From NCBI GenBank assembly GCA_038501625.1, contig JAZAYU010000019.1:6232709-6296708 (forward strand): 64,000 nt of DNA, written 5' to 3'. The notes under the pieces are model-generated. The model had not been told where the DNA came from, ran no database searches, and saw only the letters and a program-made list of their open reading frames with translations. Shown piece by piece: positions 38,001 through 45,399 of this stretch. Source of the stretch: Corbicula japonica. Its lineage: Eukaryota; Mollusca; Bivalvia; Venerida; Cyrenidae. The translations under genes were made by a program, and so were the position numbers. The first letter of the stretch is position 1. Each line of letters opens with the position of its first letter.

Positions 38001-38259
38001 GATAGCTTCTGAATGTGCCAGCTGATCTGGATCTACACTGGTTGCATATGCAATAAATGCATATATATGAAGGAATGAAGGAAAGGTAAAACTTTTGCAA
38101 ATTGATCAACAATTAGCTACCTTAATAATTGTTGCAAACTGATCACCAATTAGCTAACTGGTAAGAAATTGGCAGAACATCACACAAGTCCCTTACCTTT
38201 GTCCTGTTAGTATAAGGGTCGTATGTTATTTCCACACTTCTCGGTTTCCGAGATGCCAT
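19124..38259 (-). CDS. Hillarin / kyphoscoliosis-peptidase (KY)-like protein, complete 11-exon gene
   Basis: Eleven minus-strand exons, each bounded by AG/GT sites and all in compatible phase, join to 2,538 nt: 845 codons plus TAA. Residues 1-200 are Pro-rich and low-complexity (a PPPPP run near residue 73). Residues 200-375 are a transglutaminase-like core with HSWNAVY (His307) and CLIDAHW (Asp322), but Arg264 in RTTYAMVF where the family's nucleophilic Cys belongs. Residues 380-845 hold three to four related beta-sandwich repeats, marked by GSYILYIYA, GEYGLEIYANDP and GFYKLQLYS. This architecture matches hillarin/KY proteins, which act at the cytoskeleton, muscle Z-disc or cell-contact sites. 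Triad loss suggests a scaffold rather than an enzyme. ATG at 38,259 (context acaATGG) is the likely start; exon 2 may also be joined to exons of the upstream module. Exon GC is well above intron GC. Family assignment is confident; exact first exon usage is less so. Confidence 0.88.
20347..20520. mobile_element. Remnant of TTAA palindromic MITE
   Basis: Short degenerate copy with tttacccgttccaccatata at the left and gatcaggatctgcactgttc inside, in intron 10. The rest of this intron (20,520-21,082) is AT-rich with nothing recognised. Confidence 0.5.
21083..21186 (-). CDS. Exon 10 (residues 489-523)
   Basis: 104 nt, acceptor ttttag|GTTTGT and donor TTCAG|gtattt, leaving two bases completed by the last exon. 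Encodes CEFKIVQEEV and LNWGPGAAFF; the NWGPG motif recurs in the upstream module (SNWGPGIPL). Confidence 0.88.
21380..21745. repeat. Degenerate copy of the 145-bp tandem-core element
   Basis: Contains gaacacttgtgtcacccttg, aagaaatggcaaagtaatag, atagccaatgtta and an accgacaaacaaagtgatcc end, matching the better-preserved array at 42,965-43,665. It lies in intron 9. Confidence 0.6.
21899..22072 (-). CDS. Exon 9 (residues 431-488)
   Basis: 174 nt, phase 0 to 0, acceptor cttgtag|AAAGAA and donor GCACAG|gtgtgt. Completes the first repeat with YGMQESVGGVASFRLRLPEK and GSYILYIYAKED. Confidence 0.88.
22095..22475. repeat. Tandem, decayed copies of the CCAAT-hairpin MITE
   Basis: Three head-to-tail fragments each contain aggttgtaaaactaagcttt or aggttataaaagtaatcc followed by caaccaatcagattgctt. 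The minus-strand ORFs here are repeat-derived. Confidence 0.6.
22742..22957. mobile_element. Diverged TTAA palindromic MITE
   Basis: gatcaggatctactctacac and gatctggatctacactttgc blocks with degenerate ends. It lies in intron 8. Confidence 0.5.
23324..23494 (-). CDS. Exon 8 (residues 374-430), first beta-sandwich repeat
   Basis: 171 nt, phase 0 to 0, acceptor cttag|GTAACG and donor TTCAG|gttagt. Encodes VTLEEFENMPHMKPQFFKYG and the start of the first C-terminal repeat. Confidence 0.88.
23977..24923. mobile_element. Non-autonomous inverted-repeat element, about 0.95 kb
   Basis: Ends catacctgtgaacc and ggttcacaggtatg form a 14-bp perfect terminal inverted repeat. Near both ends are oppositely oriented CTCCC-rich runs (tctcccgacttttgac, atctcccacttttttgg). 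No transposase is visible. It lies in intron 7. Confidence 0.65.
25315..25606 (-). CDS. Exon 7 (residues 276-373), His and Asp of the transglutaminase-like core
   Basis: 292 nt, acceptor ttacag|TTATGC and donor AGACAG|gtatgc. Encodes YAGLHSKIISGYAKGADYRP, HSWNAVY and WCLIDAHW, then the FFLTEPAQLIFTHFP segment. In the upstream module the matching region is split by an intron. Confidence 0.92.
25668..25843. mobile_element. 176-bp MITE, cagtaaaacccctc ends
   Basis: Left cagtaaaacccctcacttcg and right tgttatagaggggtttcact-g are inverted relative to each other. The interior has no ORF. The CAGT...ACTG ends resemble Tc1/mariner-pogo MITEs. Confidence 0.65.
25862..26074. mobile_element. Diverged TTAA palindromic MITE
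   Basis: Contains gatcctgatcagagagcaca and ends directly at the TTAA that opens the next copy. Confidence 0.6.
26073..26202. mobile_element. Internally deleted TTAA palindromic MITE
   Basis: Both ends are present (TTAACCCTTTCCTCC ... atggaggaaatggttgaa), but about 100 bp of the centre is missing. Confidence 0.7.
26345..26510. repeat. Dispersed repeat, 'cctgccttagcagc' family copy 1
   Basis: gttgaacctgccttagcagc and aaacagccagtttgaatatg recur almost unchanged at 44,397-44,490. It looks like one end of an interspersed element. Confidence 0.55.
26512..26742. mobile_element. TTAA palindromic MITE
   Basis: Both ends recognisable (TTAACCCTTTCCTCC ... ggaaaggcttaa) with full internal palindromes. 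Confidence 0.8.
26788..26928 (-). CDS. Exon 6 (residues 229-276), transglutaminase-like core
   Basis: 141 nt. Encodes VIFRWLATKNL... and LKTGRTTYAMVFDTMC. The position three before Tyr-Ala, where active relatives have Cys, is Arg264. Length and phase equal the paralogous exon at 52,902-53,042. Confidence 0.9.
27003..27102. mobile_element. Short remnant of TTAA palindromic MITE
   Basis: Only taacactttactcaatatac and gatctggatctacactgttc with the right end remain. Confidence 0.5.
27190..27450. mobile_element. 261-bp MITE with 35-bp terminal inverted repeats
   Basis: Left tatatgaggcgcgccacggg and right cccgtggcgtgcctcatata, each extended by aaaaggtaccttcgg / ccgaaggtacctttt, pair over 35 bp with one mismatch. 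The interior is AT-rich without an ORF. The near-perfect ends suggest recent insertion. It lies in intron 5. Confidence 0.85.
27808..28048. mobile_element. Well-preserved TTAA palindromic MITE
   Basis: Close to the family consensus throughout (ACGCGTTTTTACGCG left, caggaaagggttaa right). Produces the spurious ORF with SLDPDQTAWMCHLIWI. Confidence 0.88.
28153..28362. mobile_element. TTAA palindromic MITE
   Basis: aaccctttcctctataagc ... ggaggaaaaggttaa with both core palindromes, one internal deletion. Confidence 0.75.
28768..29095. repeat. Poly-T tract followed by TTCA/TTCG microsatellite
   Basis: An uninterrupted run of about 30 T at 28,768-28,791, then AT-rich sequence, then (TTCG)n/(TTCA)n at about 28,980-29,090. 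The poly-T could be the tail of a retroposed copy, but no upstream body is recognisable. Confidence 0.8.
29417..29658. mobile_element. Well-preserved TTAA palindromic MITE
   Basis: Nearly identical to the copies at 27,808, 33,650 and 61,898. Full ends and both palindromes intact. It lies about 280 bp downstream (in transcription sense) of exon 5. Confidence 0.9.
29941..30029 (-). CDS. Exon 5 (residues 200-229), start of transglutaminase-like core
   Basis: 89 nt, acceptor ttacag|GTATCA and donor TGCAG|gtaaat. Encodes VSKSDHSSVRELVWDLIFSK and following; the upstream-module exon at 61,538-61,626 has exactly the same length and phase. Confidence 0.88.
30084..30464. mobile_element. TTAA palindromic MITE interrupted by another MITE
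   Basis: Ends TTAACCCTTTCCTCC and gaggaaagggttaa are intact, but the element is split after ccatat by the insertion at 30,103-30,273. Confidence 0.85.
30103..30273. mobile_element. 171-bp MITE with cagggctc ends, nested in a TTAA MITE
   Basis: cagggctcttattagtgg at the left and agtgagagccctg at the right are inverted. Related CAGGGCT/CAGCG ends mark the elements at 39,164-39,506 and 48,541-49,620. Confidence 0.8.
30645..30830. mobile_element. 186-bp MITE, 'ataagccgcac' ends
   Basis: taccatcattgttcgaatat and atattcagacaatgacggta are inverted ends, continuing inward as aagccgcact / agtgcggctt. No coding capacity. Confidence 0.8.
31028..31202 (-). CDS. Exon 4 (residues 141-199), Pro-rich linker
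   Basis: 175 nt, acceptor ctgcag-type at 31,203 and donor ATACAG|gtaatg. Encodes EPPAPPPTFKLIPVKTEK and ends TVDDHAIQ, equivalent to FVDNHAIV at the end of the upstream-module exon 63,806-63,946. Confidence 0.85.
31203..31959. other. Intron 3 proximal part, no element recognised
   Basis: AT-rich. Contains gcatgaaccgcatgacc near 31,802, which resembles part of the palindrome that follows at 31,960. No gene seen. Confidence 0.4.
31960..32108. repeat. 149-bp near-perfect palindrome
   Basis: aatgattcttattttggtgc reads inward from the left and its exact reverse complement closes the right side. The two arms pair through gcacgcgagagctggcaaat to a small asymmetric centre near 32,034 (aaagcgctagcgcgcttt). 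Only a few mismatches are visible. It would extrude as a cruciform or form a hairpin in the intron-3 transcript. Confidence 0.92.
32130..32290. mobile_element. Remnant of TTAA palindromic MITE
   Basis: ttaaccttttactccatacc start and atctggatctacagttggc core; right end decayed. Confidence 0.5.
32325..32690 (-). repeat. Four-copy 91-bp tandem duplication covering the 3' end of exon 3
   Basis: The marker ggtatgtt occurs at 32,349, 32,439, 32,531 and 32,622 (periods 90, 92, 91). Each unit holds the end of exon 3 (minus strand: GGAAAAGTCACCAACATACC), a GAGAAAAG|gt donor-like site and about 25 nt of intron. The copy next to the exon retains a good donor; the others have gttata, gtacag and gtgcat at the same place. 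A ctgtCCTGCACAG-like acceptor precedes the second copy. Confidence 0.9.
32589..32860 (-). CDS. Exon 3 (residues 51-141), Pro/Gln-rich
   Basis: 272 nt. Acceptor ttgttttag|GTCACA; donor GAGAAAAG|gtatag, whose phase (two extra bases) is required by exon 4. Encodes an acidic patch, FPPPPPELLQQQ and then VQKGKVTNIPVSTTPIQVEK. The last ~65 nt plus the donor are tandemly repeated three more times downstream (32,325-32,588), so alternative donors or mini-exons are possible. Confidence 0.8.
33424..33653. mobile_element. TTAA palindromic MITE, first of an abutting pair
   Basis: TTAACCCTTTCCTCC to ggaggaaagggttaa. Its closing TTAA (33,650-33,653) is also the opening TTAA of the next copy. Confidence 0.88.
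33650..33891. mobile_element. TTAA palindromic MITE, second of an abutting pair
   Basis: Near-consensus copy, TTAACCCTTTCCTGTTTAG to caggaaagggttaa. Shares the TTAA with its neighbour, which points to TTAA as the insertion site. Confidence 0.9.
33900..34100. mobile_element. Diverged TTAA palindromic MITE
   Basis: gatccagatcagccaacaat and gaccctgatcagacagcaca blocks with decayed ends. Confidence 0.5.
34234..34350. mobile_element. Left half of a TTAA palindromic MITE
   Basis: ttaaccctttactccataga followed by one palindromic block; right half absent. Confidence 0.65.
34399..34485 (-). CDS. Exon 2 (residues 22-50)
   Basis: 87 nt, phase 0 to 0, acceptor ccagag|GTTAGA and donor GCTAAG|gtaaat. 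Encodes a short Val/Gly-rich stretch starting VRMDGRVQG. Its phase also fits directly after the exon ending at 45,400. Confidence 0.8.
34505..34690. repeat. Short tandem array in intron 1
   Basis: About seven imperfect units of roughly 25-30 bp containing atactgttagcttaatcc directly upstream (in minus sense) of exon 2. Confidence 0.75.
35720..37620. repeat. Imperfect tandem array of ~36-bp units in intron 1
   Basis: Dozens of degenerate copies of cttcttgtattaaagctaac followed by ttgtgcaaactgtca run from about 35,720 to 37,620, interrupted by the element at 36,331-36,880. Variation between units is high, so the array is old. ORFs here are repeat-derived. Confidence 0.85.
36331..36880. mobile_element. 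550-bp MITE inserted in the ~36-bp array (copy A)
   Basis: Ends agttaaaatgagatgtgcag and ctgcacatctcactttaact are inverted repeats of about 21 bp. A full-length copy in the opposite orientation is at 54,345-54,905, with shared interior strings such as aaaccctccaggaggaagtt. No ORF of note. Confidence 0.88.
37848..38088. mobile_element. Diverged TTAA palindromic MITE next to exon 1
   Basis: gatccagatctgccagaaca and gatctggatctacactggtt blocks. It ends about 110 bp downstream of exon 1 in the direction of transcription. Confidence 0.6.
38197..38259 (-). CDS. Exon 1 (residues 1-21) of the hillarin/KY-like gene
   Basis: Encodes MASRKPRSVEITYDPYTNRT plus K and ends at AAAG|gtaagg, phase 0. The upstream frame stays open for a few codons to a weak AG, so an internal-exon reading is not excluded, but that acceptor would give the wrong phase after the exon at 45,400. 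A gene start is the better reading. Confidence 0.75.
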
Positions 38260-39020
38260 TGTTACACAAGTAGAAGAAATTTTCGCTACAGGTGATTAAT
38301 TATATCCGAAACCATGCAAACGTTGGCAGATCACAGAAACCATAACAATTGCACCTCAAGACGCCTCTGTTACCATTCAACAATATCCAGCCAGAATTCA
38401 AGGTGCATCAAACAGTTTTTTTAGCATATTTCCCTCCAGCACCCAAAAAGCATCCATTACAATAATTGAAAATGTCAATCTAAGCATGTATGTTTCTACT
38501 ACATTAACAAGTACCTATGCTGCGTAAATTTTCTATCAAAATTACAGAATAATTCTCAAAAAAAATTATAAACAAACATTAACGGCACCAGTGATTCAAT
38601 TTGAGAATTGTGTATGTTCCAAAACGCTGATTAGTCACAGACAAGAAATCTGACTCCGATGTTAACTGCCTCTGAATCAACTACATGCAGAATTTTGACA
38701 TTTTTAAAACAGTAAAGCTTTTTAAAGCCAGGTGATTGTTCAGCTATAAAGCTCCCCAACATCTGGTTTTCAAGGACTGTTTACATCTAGATACATAAAA
38801 AACTCAATCAAAACATGACTAATTGTAATAACACAAGTGGAAGATAAGGATCTCTGATGGATGATTAGATAGAAGTACTACACTACTAATCACTCTCATT
38901 TTTTACAAAATTAGGAAAAACCTACCGATTACCCCTTTACTCCTAATATACGTGTTGGTACGCTTGAGCAACCAGTGTAGATCCAGATCAACTAGCACAT
39001 CTGTGCCATCTGATCAGGAT
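38260..39020 (-). promoter_or_regulatory. Putative promoter / 5' region of the 845-residue transcription unit
   Basis: Sequence upstream of the ATG at 38,259, with no other exon detected in it. I see no clear TATA box or initiator, so it is proposed only because exon 1 looks like a true N-terminus. It ends in a partial TTAA MITE (about 38,935-39,020). Confidence 0.3.
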
Positions 39021-39023
39021 CTG

Positions 39024-39521
39024 GTCCCAAGATCATAAAACTGAGCTTAGAGACCAGTCTCAAATCTCAAGCATCTGATTGGCTGAAATGGCGATCAGTT
39101 GCCATTTCTGCTAATCAGATGTTTGAGATTTGAGACTGGTCTCCATGCTCAGTTTTATGATCTCAGGGCTTTTTTTCAGTTGATTTTATAGCCGTTATTC
39201 GGTCATGTTCCCAATGGCAAAACATATACTTTTTTCCCAATTTGAGAAGAAAAATTCCCAATTGAATCAAAACAAACATTTCCGATGAAAAACAACAGCA
39301 TCAGCACTGCATCTTTTGCTCTTTAAGCCAGGAATTATTGACAATATTAAATATGGATGGCAATGATTAAAAAAACAGCAGATAACAGTAACACTTGTTA
39401 TTCCCCAATGATGCTAAAAAAATTACTAATTTCTGGCAAAACGACAATAAATTTCCCAATTCCAGGGGTATGGGTCATATTCCCAAAATGGTGAAAAAAA
39501 GCCCTGGATCTTGGGCCCTGT
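39024..39521. mobile_element. CCAAT-hairpin MITE split by a 343-bp element
   Basis: Left part starts cccaagatcataaaactgag and carries both arms. The right terminus (gatcttgggccc) lies after the insertion at 39,164-39,506. Confidence 0.8.
39164..39506. mobile_element. 343-bp MITE with cagggcttttttt ends and a 5-bp duplication
   Basis: cagggctttttttcag left and gaaaaaaagccctg right are inverted. GATCT precedes and follows the element, consistent with a 5-bp target-site duplication. The interior includes aatttcccaattccaggggt; similar 'ttgggaatttt' strings occur in the larger relative at 48,541. Confidence 0.85.
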
Positions 39522-39712
39522 ATGATTAGGGTCTACACTGTTTGCTTTTTGATTTATTAGGTTATTTCTGACCAAAAGGCGAACAGTGTAGATCTTAATA
39601 ATACAGCTGGTCGCACATGCATAAAATGGTGTATATATTATGAAGGTTGATCTGGATCTACACTTTCTGACTATGGATAACAGCCGTAAGCCATGGAGTG
39701 AAGAGTTAAATG
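39522..39712. mobile_element. Diverged TTAA palindromic MITE
   Basis: gattagggtctacactgttt, gaacagtgtagatcttaata and a right end gagtgaagagttaa. Confidence 0.55.
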
Positions 39713-39735
39713 TAGTTTAGGTGGGTGGGGTAGAG

Positions 39736-39970
39736 TTAACCCTTTCCTCCAGTGGAACACCTTTATTGCCAGGGTGAACAGTTTAGATCCAGATCAGCCG
39801 GCACATCCGTGCCGTCTGATCAGGATCTAAACTGTTCGCTTTTTGATTTGTTACATTATTTCTGACCAAAATGCGTCCAGTGCAGATCCTGATCAGACGG
39901 CACTGATGTGTCAGCTGATCTGGATCTACACTGGTGCGCAAAAATGCGTATTTATGGAGGAAATGGTTAA
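39736..39970. mobile_element. TTAA palindromic MITE (reverse orientation)
   Basis: TTAACCCTTTCCTCC to ggaggaaatggttaa with intact palindromes; the coding-like DPDQ string is on the minus strand here. Confidence 0.88.
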
Positions 39971-40382
39971 GTATATGAACAGATTGACAACAGTAAATAT
40001 CCATGTCAAACCGTGATTTCTGATTACTTCCTTATCCACTTTCTGCAGGAAATATATTATTATATCTCAACACTAATCTGGCAAGGGTACATGCTAACAA
40101 ACACAATGACTAGCTGATGAAGTATGCTGGCAATGCAGTGTCTTGATTTGATTGTTGATGACTTGCTTCCTCATTTATAACATACCCACAAGAACAAGTG
40201 GTTACATTTACAATAATTTTTCATCAAAAGTTTGCTTTGAAATGACTTCTATTATTTGTTCTAGATACTGCTAGTTATCTTGTATATGCCAAATAGACAT
40301 TGTATTCATAGCAACCAAGTATCTTGTCAGTCCTGCTCACCTAGTTTTCTGACCATTACATGGAGATTTTACTCCGAGGCCA

Positions 40383-40632
40383 TTAACCCTTTACTCCATA
40401 AATAGGCCTTTTATCCCATGTGCGACCAGTGTAGATCCAGATTAGCCGGCACATCCAATCTGTCTGATCAGGATCTGCACTGTTCACTGTTGGCTTTTTT
40501 GTCAGAAATAACCTAGTGTATCAAAAAGCGAACAGTGTATATCCTGATCAGACGACAAAGATGTACTGGCTGATCTGGATCTTCACAGTTTGCCAATAGA
40601 TAACAGCCATATTCCATGGAGCAAAGGGTTAA
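40383..40632. mobile_element. TTAA palindromic MITE
   Basis: TTAACCCTTTACTCC to gagcaaagggttaa, moderately diverged. Confidence 0.8.
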
Positions 40633-40809
40633 AGAAACTCGGCGACAAGTATTTCAGTGGAACATACCACAGATTCCCTACATGAATAATAATAGTCAAA
40701 GGGAGGCAATCCTCACAAAATTAAGTCTTAAATATGTCCAACAGAAATCATGAGTTTATCAAGCAATAAAATTTTATTCTGTATACTACACTAAGTTCAG
40801 AATGTAATA

Positions 40810-41228
40810 CAGTCCAATTGCGATAACTAGAAGTCCCACGGGACTGACGATTTACTTCGAATCGTTTGTTCGAAAATGTTTGTTTGATACTAATTTGAGA
40901 CAAATCACTCTAATTGTTTGCTTAACAAACATATCATTACACTGGCGTGCCACAAACAACTCTTTTTGACATGTTGGCGATAATCAAAAGACTCTGAACA
41001 TTCTCGCAGTGTGAAAAATCGTGTTATTTACATGTACTTCCTGTTCCAGTTATAGCGATCAAATTGTGCTTATTCCTTATTCAAGGGACTTATTATTCTG
41101 TTCGAGATATCGAAAATTTCGAGTTTTTGCGTTTCGAGTTATCGCAACTTTTTTCAGTTCAATTTATAAGGAAAATTGATGCGACAGCCGGCGTAAAACC
41201 GTCATTTCGAGTTATCGCAATTCCACTG
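40810..41228. mobile_element. 419-bp pogo-like MITE with TA target site
   Basis: cagtccaattgcgataact and agttatcgcaattccactg are 19-bp inverted ends with two mismatches, flanked by TA on both sides. Further TTCGA/TTATCGCAA motifs lie near the ends. No transposase. Confidence 0.82.
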
Positions 41229-41259
41229 TACTTCATGGAATCAATCATATTGTGTTGAG

Positions 41260-41465
41260 TATATTACTCTCTATATATACAAGGTTTATCACATGTGACC
41301 AGTGTAGATCCAGATCAGCTGGTACATCCATGCCAACTGATCTAAATCTGTACTGTTTGCTTCCTTTTCCTGCAAACAGTGTAGATCCTGATTAGATGGA
41401 ACAGATTTGCAGGCTGAATCTACACTGTTCATCAATGCCTTACAAGTTGTATCTATAGAGTTAAG
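41260..41465. mobile_element. Diverged TTAA palindromic MITE
   Basis: gatccagatcagctggtaca and gatcctgattagatggaaca blocks; ends decayed. Confidence 0.6.
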
Positions 41466-41528
41466 GCTATTTTAGTGGAACAGCTGTCATTTTGTTTGTT
41501 TTAACCCAGAATATCCCTTCTATTTTAA

Positions 41529-41759
41529 TTAACCCTTTCCTCAATATATACACATTTTTACGCATGTGCGACCAGTGTAGATCTAGATCAGACCGCACAT
41601 CAAATGCCGTCTGATCTGGATCTGCACTGGTCACATTTTGGTAAGAAATAACCTAATGAATCCAAAAGCAAACAGTTTAGATCCTGATCCGTGCCGGCTG
41701 ATCTGGATCTAAACTATTCGCCCACTTAATAAAGGTGTATCTATGGAGAAAAGGGTTAA
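41529..41759. mobile_element. TTAA palindromic MITE
   Basis: TTAACCCTTTCCTCA to ggagaaaagggttaa; about 20 bp missing from the centre. Confidence 0.82.
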
Positions 41760-41939
41760 ACCCCCTTCTACTCTAAAACTAGATTAAATACCCCCACGTG
41801 TGCTTGACACTTGAACTGGGACTGCTTCGAATCAATGGCATAATGTGCCTACTTTCAATCCAAAGTGTCGTCTTTGCAGTAGCCACATATACAGCAAGTT
41901 TAATCACAATATCTCATTCCTTCTAAATTTATTGAGCAG

Positions 41940-42960
41940 AAACGGTTTGAATATGTTAGTAACAGTGACCTTTACTTAACTTTTATCTAACAACTGTGTG
42001 CCAAAAGTTGTTTATATATGTGAAGCTATTCATGAGAAATCGTCCAGAAACCATTTTTTCTATTTTTAGTAACAGTGACCTTGACCCCATAAGGCCCAAT
42101 TTCAATACCAAGTTTCGTCTTCACAGACAATACCTATATAGCAATTTTCATCACAATATCTCATTCCGAACCAAAGTAATTGAGCATATACAGTTTTTTC
42201 TATTTTTAGTAACAGTGACCTTGACCCCACAGGCCTTACTTTGAATCCCAAAAGTCATCTGCACAAAAACCATCAATTCACCAAATTTCATTTAAGAATC
42301 TCATTCCAAGCTATACTGAGTGGAAATGCAGTTTTGAAGTTTAAATAACAGTGACCTTGACCTTAACCCACAGGCTCCAAAGTCAAACCTAACCTGTATC
42401 TTGTTATGTTACATCTGTGTCCCAAAAATAATTAAATCTATGAAGTATTTCAAGAGTTATTGTCCAGAAACAAGTTTTCTATTTTAAGTAACAGTGACCT
42501 TGACATTGACCCCAAAGGCCCCAAAGTCGAACTCGACCTGTATCTTCTGATGTTACATCTATTTACCAAAAAAGGATTTAATCTGTGAAGTGTTTCATGA
42601 GTTATCATCCGGAAACCATTTTTCTATTTTAAGTAATACTGACCTTGACCCCACCAACCCCAAAGTCGAACTTGACCTGTATCTTGTGATGTTACACCTG
42701 TGTACCAAAATTTTTTAAATATTTGATGCCTTTCAGTAGTTATTGTCCGGAAAGCATTTTTCTATTTTTAGTAACAGTGACCTTGACACTAACCCCACCA
42801 GCCACTAAATCGAACTTGACCTGTATCTTATGACGATATACCTGTGTACCAAAAATTATTTAATTCTGTCAAGCCTTTTATGAGTTATCATCCGGAAACC
42901 AAGAATCCGACCAACCGACAGACCGACGGACAAACTCACGCCTATATACCCCCTCAAACT
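41940..42960. repeat. ~140-bp tandem-core array with GACCTTGACC units (pearl-like)
   Basis: ttagtaacagtgaccttgac or close variants recur at about 140-bp spacing (near 42,068, 42,207, 42,345, 42,486, 42,630, 42,768). The array ends in a short microsatellite-like stretch, ccaaccgacagaccgacgga. Tandem ~150-bp cores followed by ACGG-type microsatellites describe the 'pearl' / Helitron-related elements known from bivalves; the assignment here is inferred. Confidence 0.75.
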
Positions 42961-42964
42961 AGAT

Positions 42965-43665
42965 GGGTGTTCAGTTGAACACTTGTGTCGCCCTCTGGTG
43001 CTGTCGGAATAAAAATGCAAGAACAAAAAGGGGCATAACTGCATTAAATGTGACCTTGACCTTAAGAATATAGTATAGTCACGAGCGTATTGTCATAGGG
43101 AATATAATTTGAAAGTTTGATGAAGAAATATTAATAAATGGCAAAGTTATAGCCAACGTTAAGTTTTCATATAAAGGGGAATAACTACATCAAGTGTGAC
43201 CTTGACCTAAAGAATGTGGTATTATCAGGAGCGTGTTGTGAAAAGGAATATAATTTGAAAGTTTGATGAAGAAATATAAAGAAATGGCAGTTATAGCCAA
43301 TGTTAAGTTTTCGTAAAAAGGGAAATAACTCCATCAAATGTGACCTTGACCTAAATAATGTGGTTTCATCACGAGTGTGTTGTCATAGGGAATATAATTT
43401 GAAAGTTTCATGAAGAAATATTAAGAAATAGCAAAGTTATTGCCAACGTTAAGTTTTCGTGTCTAAATATAAGTACAAAAAGGGAAATAACTGCATCAAA
43501 TGTGACCTTGACCTAAATAATGTGGTTTCATCTCGAGCGTGTTGTCATAAGCAATATAATTTGAAAGTATGATGAAGAAATATTAAGAAATGGCAAAGTT
43601 ATAGCCAACGTTAAGTTTTCGTGACGGACCGACGGACTAAGCAGTCCCTATGTGTCGCCGTTTCT
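42965..43665. repeat. ~145-bp tandem-core element, four to five units
   Basis: catcaaatgtgaccttgacc, followed by gaatataatttgaaagtttg and atagccaacgttaagttttc, recurs near 43,047, 43,192, 43,335 and 43,498. The right end is gacggaccgacggactaagc and then tatgtgtcgcc; the left end carries ttgtgtcgccctc. A decayed relative lies at 21,380-21,745. Confidence 0.78.
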
Positions 43666-43717
43666 TCGGTATTTAACAATATTTGGATTAATCTACATGA
43701 GTCACAGGAAAATTTTC

Positions 43718-43892
43718 CAAGCCCTTCACTCCATATATACAGGTTTTAAAACATGATCAAACTGTTGGCTTCTACCTTATGAATAAAGAAGTGAACAGTT
43801 CAGATCCTGATCAGACATCACAGATGTTCCAGAAGATCTGGATCTACACTGTTGGTCTATGGATAACAGCCTAATCCATGGAGTTAAGGCTA
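43718..43892. mobile_element. Diverged TTAA palindromic MITE
   Basis: cttcactccatatatacagg to catggagttaaggctaaa with a shortened centre. Confidence 0.6.
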
Positions 43893-44058
43893 AATACATA
43901 ATTTTACAGCTCATAATAGTTGTGTAAATTTGGAACCAGTCAGATCCACTGTACCTATTTAGGCATACAACAGTGGACTTGTCCGAAAGCTAACAGCTCT
44001 TGGGTCAACACTGGACTCTAAGCTATTGTGATCCAATTTTTAAGATCAAAACAAACAG

Positions 44059-44162
44059 GGCTGAAGATTATAAAACTGAGTTTGAAACCAGTCTCAAATC
44101 TCAAGCATCTGATTGGCTGAAATGGAGACTGGTTTCCATTCTCAGTTTTATAATCTTGAGGC
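44059..44162. mobile_element. CCAAT-hairpin MITE, shortened
   Basis: aagattataaaactgagttt ... cagttttataatctt, with one arm mostly deleted. Confidence 0.7.
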
Positions 44163-44394
44163 CAGTTCTCAAGCTGTAAACCAATCATGTGTCTACAGTA
44201 CAAGGTGAGACAGGGCAAAATGATTAGAACCATTGGAACAAGTCAGCATTATAAGCAAAAATTGCCAATAGTCTGATTACAATATATGATTGCTTCCTGA
44301 AACATGCAGCCAACTTCTGTATCTACTGCAACAAACTACACAAATCAACACAAATAACAGTCTCCCAATAATACATTACAGGTTAATTGTGATT

Positions 44395-44500
44395 ACAGTG
44401 AAACCTGCCTTAGCAGCCACCTGCGAATAGCAACCACCTGTCTTAAACAGCCAGTTTAAATATGACCTAAACTGACATTTTGTGTATTACATAAACTTGA
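44395..44500. repeat. Dispersed repeat, 'cctgccttagcagc' family copy 2
   Basis: acagtgaaacctgccttagc and taaacagccagtttaaatat match 26,345-26,510 closely. Confidence 0.55.
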
Positions 44501-44776
44501 AGTATGAAACTTATCCGGATGAAACTCAGGGACATGTAAACCCGTTACCCATTTGATCTACACTAGTCATGTTGTTTCCATTAAGTCTAGTATTAAACCT
44601 GTATCCACATATTATGTACTTAGTGCAAAAACTCATTAACTAAAAAAACTTCAATAAACTACAATACGATTTGATTTTTCTATCCTAACCCAGCATTTGT
44701 AATACTGTTTCACATATCATTGCACTTAATGACTTCTTTCTCACAGTGGATGTTAAAAGTGCATACAGAATATTTA

Positions 44777-45006
44777 ACCATTTACTTCAAGCGTTTTAAT
44801 GCATTCGACTGGGGTAGATCCAGATCTGTTGGCACACATGTACCATCTGATCTGGATCTGCCTTGTTGCAGCATGGTCAGAAATAACCTAATGAATCTGA
44901 AAGCAAACAGGGTAGATCCTGATCAGATGGCACACAAGTGCCAGCTGATTTGGATCAACACTGTTCGCCCATGTGATAAAGGCAAATCTACTGAGCAAAG
45001 GATCAA
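44777..45006. mobile_element. Diverged TTAA palindromic MITE
   Basis: gatccagatctgttggcaca and gatcctgatcagatggcaca blocks. ORFs with DPDQMA/DPNQLA on both strands here are repeat artefacts. Confidence 0.65.
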
Positions 45007-45399
45007 TTGCAGCACTACAGCATTTCATGTAGATCTGGTCTGACAATGTCATCAGTGATATCTTGCATGCCAAACCATTGTTATGTAATTGATTAGCTGC
45101 CAATTAGAGCTCATTTCTCCACATAATCTATCTTACAGACCGTCAGAAATAACTGAACACGCAAAAACTGCTGAAAGTTGCAAAACACTTGCAAAACAGC
45201 TATCAACTGACAAAATAATCTATGTTATTACTGCTGGAATGAATTTTGATGAAATCATGCACTTTTATTATTGAATTTGCTTTGATGTATGCAATGTGAA
45301 TACCTTGTTCTCAAGTTTTGTGTCTCTGCAGGAAAGGCCAAGTCCTTCATTTTTTAAAATAAAAGTACTCAAGAGAAGTAACTCATACAAGGACGTTAC

